Source of the DNA: Nocardioides humi
GTDB taxonomy: Bacteria > Actinomycetota > Actinomycetes > Propionibacteriales > Nocardioidaceae
Length of the DNA stretch: 64,000 nucleotides
Assembly: GCF_006494775.1 (NCBI RefSeq)
Contig: NZ_CP041146.1
Location: 4,402,001-4,466,000 of the forward strand
Direction of reading: 5' to 3'
Shown here: positions 1 through 10,009 of the stretch, one piece after another
Position numbering within the stretch: the stretch's first letter is position 1
Layout: the number at the start of each line of letters is the position of its first letter
Program-made: the position numbers and the translations under genes
The notes under the pieces: generated by a model
Told to the model about the DNA's origin: nothing
Seen by the model: the letters and a program-made list of their open reading frames with translations, nothing else
Databases searched by the model: none

Positions 1-1112
1 AGCGCGTGGAGCATGGTCGTCATCAGCCGCGCCCCGGATGCGCCGAGCGCGTGGCCGAGGGCGATCGCGCCGCCGCGCGGGTTGACCCGGGCCGGGTCGA
101 CGTCGAACTCGGCGAGCCAGGCCAGCGGCACCGGCGCGAACGCCTCGTTGAGCTCGACGTGTTCGATGTCGCCGAGGTCGAGACCCGACCGGGCGAGGAC
201 CTTGTGCGTAGCGGGAATGGGCCCCGTCAGCATGAGCAGCGGGTCGTCGCCGACCACGGCCATGGCGTGGATCCGTGCGCGTGCGGTCAGACCGAGCTCC
301 CCGGCGCGTCGGCGCGACATGACGAGCAGGGCGCTGGCCCCGTCGGTGATCTGGGAGGAGTTGCCCGCGGTGATCGACCAGTCGATCTCGGGGAACCGCT
401 CGCTCAGCTCGGGCGTCCTGAAGACGGCCTCGAGGCCGGCGAGCCTCTCGGCGGTGGTGCCCCGGCGGATGGTCTCGTCGCGGTCCACCGTGCCTGCGGG
501 TGTGTCGATCGCGATGGCCTCGCGGTCGAACGCTCCGGTGTCCTGGGCGCGCGCCGCCAGCTCGTGGCTGCGCGCGGAGTACTCGTCCAACTCCCCGCGG
601 GAGAGCCTCCAGCGGGCTGCCACCAGCTCGGCCGCCACGCCTTGGGAGACCAGGCCCGGGGCGTAGCGCCGGGCGACCCGGTCGCCGTACGGCTCGGCCC
701 CCATGCGCGCCGAGCCCATCGGCACCCGGCTCATCGACTCGACCCCGCCGGCGACGACGACGTCCGCCTGGCCCGCGGCGATCGCCTGGGCCGCGAAATG
801 CACTGCCTGCTGGCTGGATCCGCACTTGCGGTCGATCGTCGTCGCGGGCACGTGCGCGGGAAGGCCTGCACCGAGCCAGGCCATCCGGCCGGGCGTGGCG
901 GACTGCTCGCCGACCTGCGAGACGCAGCCGACGATGACGTCGTCGACCGTGCCCGGGTCCAGGGCCGGTGAGCGCTCGAGCAGCGTCTGCAGCGTCTGGG
1001 CGAGCAGGTCGACCGGGTGGACGTCCGCCAGCGCGCCCCCCGCCTTCCCTCGCCCGCTGGGTGTGCGCACGGCATCGACGATCACGACATCGGTCTCCGG
1101 GTACTTCGTCAC
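1..1112 (-). CDS. Thiolase / acetyl-CoA C-acyltransferase, 3' end missing
   Basis: Thiolytic cleavage of a 3-ketoacyl-CoA to acetyl-CoA plus shortened acyl-CoA, the last step of the catabolic island. About 370 codons are present; the C-terminus, including the CxG active-site loop, runs off the window. Visible: the N-terminal DVVIVDAVRTPSGR block, the nucleophile motif DRKCGSSQQAVHF (Cys about residue 91), VELNEAF, and near the edge GGAIALGHALGASGAR. The GTG start at 1112 is preceded by in-frame stops and gives VTKYPETDVVIVDA, matching family N-termini; no clear Shine-Dalgarno (SD) is seen. It is divergent from the acyl-CoA dehydrogenase at 1213, with an operator-like palindrome 4 bp upstream of the start. 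Confidence 0.9.
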   Translation of the reverse strand, partial: MTKYPETDVVIVDAVRTPSGRGKAGGALADVHPVDLLAQTLQTLLERSPALDPGTVDDVIVGCVSQVGEQSATPGRMAWLGAGLPAHVPATTIDRKCGSSQQAVHFAAQAIAAGQADVVVAGGVESMSRVPMGSARMGAEPYGDRVARRYAPGLVSQGVAAELVAARWRLSRGELDEYSARSHELAARAQDTGAFDREAIAIDTPAGTVDRDETIRRGTTAERLAGLEAVFRTPELSERFPEIDWSITAGNSSQITDGASALLVMSRRRAGELGLTARARIHAMAVVGDDPLLMLTGPIPATHKVLARSGLDLGDIEHVELNEAFAPVPLAWLAEFDVDPARVNPRGGAIALGHALGASGARLMTTMLHA

Positions 1113-1116
1113 CGTT

Positions 1117-1138
1117 AATGCTTATCATGATTCGCATG
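1117..1138. promoter_or_regulatory. 22-bp palindromic operator, copy 1
   Basis: Imperfect palindrome AATGC-N12-GCATG with dyad core ATCATGAT. It begins 4 bp from the GTG of the thiolase gene and matches the palindrome at 9715-9736 at 16 of 22 positions with the same spacing to that start codon. It probably binds one regulator; the GntR protein at 5158 is the nearest candidate, which is inference. Confidence 0.6.
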
Positions 1139-1140
1139 GT

Positions 1141-1184
1141 GTGTCACGTGGGCTTGACACGCACCCCTGCTGAGAATCTAGGAT
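1141..1184 (+). promoter_or_regulatory. Promoter of the acyl-CoA dehydrogenase operon
   Basis: TTGACA at 1154-1159 and TAGGAT at 1179-1184, 19-bp spacer. An inverted repeat GTGTCA-N8-TGACAC (1141-1160) overlaps the -35 box and could be a second operator. A transcript starting near 1190 would exclude an ATG at 1186 as the translation start. Confidence 0.5.
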
Positions 1185-1212
1185 AATGATTACAACTGTG
1201 GAGGAGGATGTT

Positions 1213-2367
1213 GTGGTGGACGACGGGTATGCGGAGATCCGGCAGCTCGCTGCCAAGGTGGCCCGTGAGGTCTACGGGCCGGTGGCTGAGGAGATGGACG
1301 TCAACCGCACGCCCGTGTCGCGCGAGCAGCGGATACAGCTCGGCGGGCTCGGCTTTCTCGGCATCGCCCACCCCGAGGAGTACGGCGGATCGGGCGCGCC
1401 GTTGGCGCACGCACTGGCGGTCGTGGAGGAGTTCGGGAAAGTCTGCCGTCCCGCCGCCTTCCAGGTCTTCGAGGCCAACACGGGCCCGGCCCAGGTCATC
1501 AATCATCTCGGCACACCCGAGCAGAAGCAGCGGTGGCTGCCCGCGATCATCTCCGGAGAGAAGACGATGGCGGTCGGCATCTCCGAGCCGGACGCCGGCT
1601 CTGCTGCGACCGACATGCGGACGACGGCGAAGCTCACCCATGGCACCGTGGTGGTCAACGGCAGCAAGCGATGGATCTCCAACGGCGGCGAGGCCGATCA
1701 GTACGTCGTCTACTGCAGGCTCTCGGATGCGCCCGCAGCCAAGGGCATCGGCGCCGTGGTGGTCGACAAGGGAACGCCGGGATTCACCTTCGGCGCCAGC
1801 GAGCGGCTGATGGGTTTTCGTGGCATCCCCTCTGCCGACCTCTATTTCGACAACGTCGAGGTGCCCGAGGAGAACATCGTGGTGCCGGCCGGTGGCTTCG
1901 GCCAGCTGTTCGGCGTCTTCTCCATCGAGCGGATGGGGAACACCACGATGAGCCTGGCCATCGGTCAGGCCGCCCTCGACAAGACGCTGAAGTACGTCGA
2001 GGAGCGTGAGCAGTTCGGCAAGCCGCTCATCGAGTTCCAAAGCGTCCAGGTGATGGTCGCCGACATGGTCCTGCAGGTGGAGGCCGCCCGTCTGCTGCGC
2101 GACCAGGCGGCGGCCTCGGTCGACTCCCGGGGCATGCCCGACTCGCTCAAGGTCTCGCTGGCCAAGTGCACCGCCAACGAGATGGCGAAGCGGGTCACGG
2201 ACATGGCGATGCAGATCCACGGTGGGAACGGCTACACCGAGGAGTACGGCCTCGAGCGGCTGCACCGCGACGCTCACGGATGGGCCGTCGCCGGGGGCAC
2301 GCCGACGATGCAGCGGATCCGGATCGTCTCCGAGGTGCTCGGCCGCAGGTTCGACCAGCGTCGCTGA
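1213..2367 (+). CDS. Acyl-CoA dehydrogenase (FadE-like), lacks the usual catalytic Glu
   Basis: FAD-dependent alpha,beta-dehydrogenation of an acyl-CoA. About 384 residues, normal family length, with the N-terminal helical domain, the VGISEPDAGSAA flavin loop and the C-terminal IHGGNGYTEEYGLERLHRDA motif. Where homologues have YEGT with the catalytic Glu, this protein reads VAGGT, so the base is Gly. The next gene keeps the Glu, suggesting a heteromeric pair like mycobacterial steroid-degrading FadE complexes. Start: GGAGGAGG at 1200-1207 lies inside an upstream-extended frame (ATG 1186) and points to GTG 1213 or 1216. Confidence 0.88.
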   Translation: MVDDGYAEIRQLAAKVAREVYGPVAEEMDVNRTPVSREQRIQLGGLGFLGIAHPEEYGGSGAPLAHALAVVEEFGKVCRPAAFQVFEANTGPAQVINHLGTPEQKQRWLPAIISGEKTMAVGISEPDAGSAATDMRTTAKLTHGTVVVNGSKRWISNGGEADQYVVYCRLSDAPAAKGIGAVVVDKGTPGFTFGASERLMGFRGIPSADLYFDNVEVPEENIVVPAGGFGQLFGVFSIERMGNTTMSLAIGQAALDKTLKYVEEREQFGKPLIEFQSVQVMVADMVLQVEAARLLRDQAAASVDSRGMPDSLKVSLAKCTANEMAKRVTDMAMQIHGGNGYTEEYGLERLHRDAHGWAVAGGTPTMQRIRIVSEVLGRRFDQRR

Positions 2368-2447
2368 CCGCTGTCGACTGTGGCTGCCGACCGCCGCTAC
2401 TGACTGCCGCTACTGACTGCCGTGACCGCGGCAGGGAGGATGGACCC

Positions 2448-3575
2448 ATGTTCGACCTGAGCCCGGAACACCGGGAGATCCAGGACACGGCCCGCGCGCT
2501 CGCCGCCGCCGTCGAGCCGTTCGCCGACGAGGCCGACGAGTTTGTCGACGTCCACCCCAAGGTCCGCGAGCTGCTCGCCGGCAGCGGCCTGGCGCGCCAC
2601 GTCGTCCCGGCGGCGTACGGCGGCGTCTCCGAGACTCTCGACCCGCTCACGATCGCCGTCGTCCGCGAGGCGCTGATGTACTCATCGGCCCACTTGGACT
2701 CGATGTTCGGCATGCAGGGGGTCGGCAGCTACTCGCTCTCCGTCGGCGGCGCCGGGGAGCTCAAGGAGCAGTGGCTGCCGAAGGTGGCCGCGCTGGAGGC
2801 GATCGCCGGCCTCGCGCTCACCGAGCCCGACGTCGGCTCGGACCTGCGCGCGATCACGACGACGATGGTCGCCGACGGCGACGAGCTGGTGGTCAACGGC
2901 CGCAAGTCGTTCATCACCAACGGCGGCGCCGCCGACTTCTACTGCACCCTGGTCCGCGAGGGCGAGGGCTGGTCGATGGTCCTGATCCCGGCCGACCGTC
3001 CCGGCCTCACGATCGAGCGCGGCGCCGACCTGATCGCGCCCCACATCCTCGGCGAGCTGACCTTCACCGACGTCCGGGTGCCGGCGGGCAACCGACTCGG
3101 CGTGCCGGGCAAGGCCTTCTCGCTCATGCTCCAGACGCTGGCCGTGTTCCGGGTGACGGTGGCCGCGTCCGGTGTCGGCCTGGCCCAGGCCGCTCTCGAC
3201 GAGGCGAAGGAGCACGCCCTGACCCGCCAGCAGTTCGGCCGGCCGCTCATCGAGCTCGGCGCCGTCTCCCAGAAGCTCGCCCAGTCCTGGACCGACGTCG
3301 AGGCCGCCCGGGCCTTCGTCTACCGCGCGGCGGCCCTGGCCAAGGACGACCCGCTGGGACACCTGGACTACTCGTCGATGGCCAAGGTCCACGCGACCGA
3401 GGCGGCGGCGGCGGTGGTCGACCGCTCCGTGCAGACCATGGGCCGGTTCGGGCTGGTCCGCGGCTCCAAGATCGAGCGGCTCTACCGCAACGCCCGCCCG
3501 CTGCGGGTCTACGAGGGAGCCACCGAGGTGCTCCTCGACTCGCTGGCCCGTCGGCTGGCCAAGGGAGCGCGTTGA
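2448..3575 (+). CDS. Acyl-CoA dehydrogenase, second subunit or paralogue
   Basis: 375-residue ACAD. Visible: ALTEPDVGSDL (flavin loop), FITNGGAADF, ARQQFG-type region LTRQQFGRPL and C-terminal LRVYEGATEVL, which keeps the catalytic Glu that the upstream ACAD lacks. The ATG at 2448 has GGGAGGA 7 nt upstream. The gap of 80 bp after the first ACAD contains only a short tandem repeat of ACTGACTGCCGCT. Its stop overlaps the SDR start (TGATG), so the genes are co-transcribed. Substrate unknown. Confidence 0.9.
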   Translation: MFDLSPEHREIQDTARALAAAVEPFADEADEFVDVHPKVRELLAGSGLARHVVPAAYGGVSETLDPLTIAVVREALMYSSAHLDSMFGMQGVGSYSLSVGGAGELKEQWLPKVAALEAIAGLALTEPDVGSDLRAITTTMVADGDELVVNGRKSFITNGGAADFYCTLVREGEGWSMVLIPADRPGLTIERGADLIAPHILGELTFTDVRVPAGNRLGVPGKAFSLMLQTLAVFRVTVAASGVGLAQAALDEAKEHALTRQQFGRPLIELGAVSQKLAQSWTDVEAARAFVYRAAALAKDDPLGHLDYSSMAKVHATEAAAAVVDRSVQTMGRFGLVRGSKIERLYRNARPLRVYEGATEVLLDSLARRLAKGAR

Positions 3576-4324
3576 TGGACCTCCGGCTGACCGACAGCGT
3601 CGTCCTGGTCACCGGCGCCAGCCGGGGCCTCGGTGCGGCGATGGCGCTCGCTCTGGCCGCCGAAGGGGCGTACGTCGTGGCGGCCGCCCGCTCCAAGGAC
3701 AGTCTGGCCGAGGTGGCGGCCCGCGGCGAGGGACGGATCTCCACCGTCGAGGCGGACATGCGCGACGAGGAGTCCGTGCTGTCGCTGGTCCCCGAGGTGA
3801 TCGCCCGTCACGGCCGGATCGACGGCCTGATCAACAACGCCGGGATCGCCCCCGCCGGGAAGTTCGCCACCCAGGACCCGAGCATCTGGAAGGACGCGCT
3901 CGCGGTCAACGTGGTCGCGCCGATGCTGCTGGCCCAGGCCGCCGGCGTACGGATGATCGACCAGGGGGGCGGCCGGATCGTGAACGTCGCCTCGACCACC
4001 GGTCTGCGCGGCAAGCCGTTCCTGGTGCCCTACTCCACCTCCAAGGGCGCGGTCGTGCGGTTCACCGAGGCGCTCGCCGCCGAGTGGGCCGCGAAGAACG
4101 TCCAGGTCAACTGCATCGCGCCCGGGGCCTTCGTCACCGAGGCGCAGAAGGCGGTCACGGAGTCCCCCGAGCTGCACGCCAAGCGGATCGCCAAGATCCC
4201 CGCCGGCCGGATGGCCGACCCCGCCGAGCTGGTGCCGCTGGCCTGCCTCCTGGTCTCGCCCGTGTCGGCCTTCACCACCGGAGCCACCTTCGTGGTCGAC
4301 GGCGGCGAGTCCGGCAAGCTCTGA
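3575..4324 (+). CDS. Short-chain dehydrogenase/reductase (SDR)
   Basis: 249-residue classical SDR. NAD(P)-binding TGASRGLG near residue 14, NNAG (LINNAGIAP), catalytic Ser in NVASTTG, YSTSK with Tyr/Lys, and a C-terminal GATFVVDGGESGKL. Probably a 3-hydroxyacyl-CoA or alcohol dehydrogenase of the catabolic pathway. The ATG overlaps the preceding stop by one base, so translation is likely coupled. Confidence 0.92.
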   Translation: MDLRLTDSVVLVTGASRGLGAAMALALAAEGAYVVAAARSKDSLAEVAARGEGRISTVEADMRDEESVLSLVPEVIARHGRIDGLINNAGIAPAGKFATQDPSIWKDALAVNVVAPMLLAQAAGVRMIDQGGGRIVNVASTTGLRGKPFLVPYSTSKGAVVRFTEALAAEWAAKNVQVNCIAPGAFVTEAQKAVTESPELHAKRIAKIPAGRMADPAELVPLACLLVSPVSAFTTGATFVVDGGESGKL

Positions 4325-4344
4325 TCTCGATCCCTGGAGACGCC

Positions 4345-5145
4345 ATGATCATCGACGCTCACGCCCACGTCTGGCCCGACCGGATCGCCGAGATCGCCCT
4401 GTCGGCCAACCGACTGCCCGACCTCGACGCCCGCGGCGACGGCACCGTCGGCGGTCTCACCGCCGACATGGCGGCCAGCGGCGTGGCGATCAGCTGCTGC
4501 CTGGGCATCGCCAACGAGGCGCGGCACGTCGACTCGGTCAACCGGTTCGTCGCCGGCCTCACCTCCGAGACCCGCTTCGGCTTCGGCACCGTCCACGTCG
4601 GCCTGCCGGTCGAGGAGAATCTCGCCAGCCTGCGCCGCCACGGCGTCCGTGCCGTCAAGATCCATCCGCTCTTCCAGGGCTTCGCCCTGGACCATCCTCG
4701 GCTGTGGGAGATCTTCGAGGCGATGGGCGACGAGTTCGCCGTCATCACCCACGTCGGCGAGGGCGGCTCACCGGAGGCCAACCGGCTCTCCAGTCCGCGG
4801 ATGATCCGCGACATCGCCGCCCAGTTCCCCCAGCTCAGGCTGATGGCCTGCCACTTCGGCGGCTACAAGATCCTCGACGACGCGGAGGAGATGCTCGCCG
4901 GTGCGGACGTCGTCCTCGAGACCAGCTGGCCGCCCAGCCTCAGCACGCTGCGCCCCGAGCGGGTGCGCGACCTGATCCGCAAGCACGGCGCCGAGCGGAT
5001 CGTGTTCGGCTCGGACTGGCCGATGACCAGCCCCGCCGAGGAGATCAGGGCGATCGACTCCCTCGGTCTCTCCGACGACGAGACCAAGCTGGTCCTCGGC
5101 GGCACGATCGCGCGGTTGCTCGGGATCGACTCGCCCTGGGCCTGA
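4345..5145 (+). CDS. Amidohydrolase family 2 (ACMSD-like TIM barrel)
   Basis: 266-residue metal-dependent hydrolase or decarboxylase of the amidohydrolase-2 superfamily. HxH metal motif at the N-terminus (IIDAHAHVWPD), KIHPLFQGF, ITHVGEGG, MACHFGGYK and the terminal FGSDWPM Asp ligand are all present. ATG at 4345 with CTGGAGA upstream. Last gene of the ACAD-ACAD-SDR unit, 20 bp after the SDR. The substrate cannot be read from sequence; a ring-cleavage or decarboxylation step would fit the context. Confidence 0.85.
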   Translation: MIIDAHAHVWPDRIAEIALSANRLPDLDARGDGTVGGLTADMAASGVAISCCLGIANEARHVDSVNRFVAGLTSETRFGFGTVHVGLPVEENLASLRRHGVRAVKIHPLFQGFALDHPRLWEIFEAMGDEFAVITHVGEGGSPEANRLSSPRMIRDIAAQFPQLRLMACHFGGYKILDDAEEMLAGADVVLETSWPPSLSTLRPERVRDLIRKHGAERIVFGSDWPMTSPAEEIRAIDSLGLSDDETKLVLGGTIARLLGIDSPWA

Positions 5146-5162
5146 GGGGAGCTCCGCTCAGG
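5141..5162. terminator. Bidirectional terminator-like palindrome
   Basis: 22-bp near-perfect palindrome (CCTGAG ... CTCAGG arms around GGAGCTCC) that overlaps the stop codons of the convergent amidohydrolase and GntR genes. No T-tract. Confidence 0.55.
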
Positions 5163-5898
5163 AACCGGTGCCCCACACGATGGGCGCGGCCAGCACGTCC
5201 GGGAACTTCTTCTCGGCGTACTTGAGGTACTGCTGGATGTGGTCCGACATCGCCTCGGCCGAGGCCGCGGGATCCCGCTCCGCGATGGCCTCGTAGATGC
5301 TGAGGTGGGCCTTGTGGACCGCCACGCGGCGAACCTCCGGATAGTCGATGCCGATCGCCGATCCGTCCAGGATGCCCAGCAGGGCGTCCACGAGGTAGCC
5401 GAACATGGCGTTCCCGGACCCGTGGGCGATGACGTCGTGGAACCGCTTGTTCTCCTCGAGGAAGACGGTCTGGTCGTCGAGGTGCTCGTGCATGTTCTCC
5501 ACGCTCGCCCTGAGGTCGAGCAGCTGCTCGTCGCTCATCCGCTGCGCGGCGAGCTGCGCCATCATCGGCTCCAGGCCGCCGCGCGCCTCCGCGATCGTGC
5601 GGAAGGGTGCGTTGGCGAACTGCAGGAGGAGCGTCAGCGACGTGGCCAGGCTGGTCGCGTCGGGCTGCTGGACCACCGGCCCACCGCCGGGGCCGGGCTT
5701 GAGCGCGATGACTCCCTGGAGCTCGAGGAACCGAAGGGACTCACGGAGGGTGCCACGACCGACCTCGTACTCCTCGAGCATCACCCGCTCGGGCGGGAGG
5801 CGGTCGCCGACGGTGTTGCCGCGTCGATTGATGTCGGCGACGATGCGCTGGGCGAGCAGCATCGCCGTCTTCTGCGGCCGCATCGCTGTCGAACTCAT
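5158..5898 (-). CDS. GntR-family regulator, FadR/FCD subfamily
   Basis: 246-residue transcription factor. N-terminal winged helix: LPPERVMLEEYEVGRGTLRE-type helix-turn-helix (residues about 36-56) followed by LRFLELQGVI and the GPGGGPVV wing. C-terminal FCD domain with His residues typical of metal/ligand binding (NKRFHDVIAH, HKAHLSIYEA, MSDHIQQYL). ATG 5898 follows GAGGAG by 5 nt and overlaps the esterase stop as ATGA. Probably the local regulator of the catabolic genes, responding to an acyl-CoA or acid intermediate (inference). Confidence 0.88.
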   Translation of the reverse strand: MSSTAMRPQKTAMLLAQRIVADINRRGNTVGDRLPPERVMLEEYEVGRGTLRESLRFLELQGVIALKPGPGGGPVVQQPDATSLATSLTLLLQFANAPFRTIAEARGGLEPMMAQLAAQRMSDEQLLDLRASVENMHEHLDDQTVFLEENKRFHDVIAHGSGNAMFGYLVDALLGILDGSAIGIDYPEVRRVAVHKAHLSIYEAIAERDPAASAEAMSDHIQQYLKYAEKKFPDVLAAPIVWGTGS

Positions 5899-6867
5899 CG
5901 GCACTCCTCGGTTATCGCCGCGTCGGGGTGGGGACCTCCCGGCCTCGCGGTTGAATCATATGCAGCAATTGTGCTCTTCGCCCGCAAGGGCGACGGACCG
6001 GCGATCCTCCGCATCTTCTCCACGATGCGTGAGCGTGCCGCCCGGGCCGCGGCGGAGGCCGAGGTGAACCGGAGGAAGCCATGGCACAGCTCGGGATGCT
6101 CGACGAGCGTGACCGCCACGCGCGCGGCGCGCAGGCCGGCCGCGAAGGCCGCGCCCTCGTCGTGAAGGGGGTCGTGACCGGCGAGCACCATGTGCGTGGG
6201 CGGCATCATGCCCAGGTCGGTCGCGTGCAGCGGCGCCAGGTCGGCGGTCGGCTCGGCGGGGACGGCGCCGGCGAGGTAGTGGGTGAAGAACCACCGCATG
6301 TCGGCGGCGCCGATGGGGAAGGCGCTCGCCCGGGAGCGGTACGACGGTGTGCCGTCCGGGAGCCCGAGCACGGGATAGAGCAGCAGCAGGAACGCCGCCG
6401 ACTCGCCGCGCAGCGCCACCGCGGCGGCCAGGTTGCCGCCGGCGCTGTCCCCGCCGAGCCCGAGCGGCCCGTCGTACTCCGTGTTGGCCCAGCGCCAGGC
6501 GCCCGCCAGGTCCTCCAGCGGCGCGGGGAAGGGATGCTCCGGCGCCAGCCGGTAGTCGACGCTGACCACCCGCAGGCCCGCGTCCCGGGCGAGGAACCGG
6601 CACAGCTCGTCGGAGTAGTCGAGGTCGCCGGTGACCCAGCCGCCGCCGTGGGCGTAGACGAGCGTCGCGGTCGTCTCGGCGCCCTCGTAGACCCGCACGG
6701 CGACCGGCGGCCCGTCCCCGGGCGCGTGGTCGCTGACGGCGACGTCGGGTCCCGCGGCGCACAGGCGGTTCCCGGCGACCACGCGCTCTCGCGCCTCGGC
6801 AGGGGAGAGGCTGACCATGGGCGGCCCTGTGGCGGCATCGCGGAGTGCTGCCAGCCCGGCCTCCAGG

Positions 6868-6875
<8 letters not shown>
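5895..6875 (-). CDS. Alpha/beta hydrolase, HSL-type esterase
   Basis: 326-residue hydrolase of the hormone-sensitive-lipase family: oxyanion HGGGW, nucleophile GDSAGG, Asp in AGHDPLHDEG, and His in ELCHGFLRF. GTG start at 6875 overlaps the CaiB stop by 8 nt. Placed directly downstream of BVMO and CaiB genes, it probably opens the ester or lactone produced by the BVMO. About 30 residues after the expected C-terminus (after KMRRIAG) run through a comparatively AT-rich patch (5950-5980), which may hold a gntR promoter. Confidence 0.88.
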
Positions 6876-9736
<2,861 letters not shown>

Positions 9737-9749
9737 GTTGCGGAGAGGG

Positions 9750-10009
9750 TCACAAGGCGTCGACAGTCAGGTCGGCGTGGGCGAGCACGTCGTCGGACGT
9801 CAGCGACGCGCCCGCGCGGCACGACCACCGCGGCCACCGCCTCGACCCAGCGCGGGTGTCTGACGCCGAAGACGGCGACCTCGGCGACGTCGGGGTGGGT
9901 GTAGGTCGCCTCCTCGACCTCGCGGCTCGCGACGTTCTCGCTGGGCGGTGCGACGGGGCAGGTCGCCGAGGGTGTGCTGGCGGGCTGACGAGACGTCGCT
10001 GTCGCTCAT
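9750..10009 (-). pseudogene. Acyl-CoA synthetase remnant with internal deletion
   Basis: An intact start (ATG 10009, overlapping the MFS stop as ATGA) encodes SSARQHTLGDLPRRTAQR, the N-terminus of a FadD/AMP-ligase. After about 20 residues it jumps, out of frame, into the C-terminal domain: ENVASREVEEATYTHPDVAEV, VFGVRHPRWVEAVAAVVVPR, then in a third frame LTSDDVLAHADLTVDAL and a stop. Roughly 400 residues of the adenylation core are missing. This would have been the CoA ligase of the same operon, so CoA activation now depends on CaiB or another ligase. Confidence 0.75.

Noticed and set aside
2380..2430. Tandem repeat between the two ACAD genes
   Set aside because: Only two units of 13 bp; no symmetry or promoter-like boxes.
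5945..5985. Possible third copy of the catabolic operator in the AT-rich patch at the esterase 3' end
   Set aside because: Contains ATCATATG and CAATTG but not the AATGCT/AGCATT half-sites or the 22-bp spacing.
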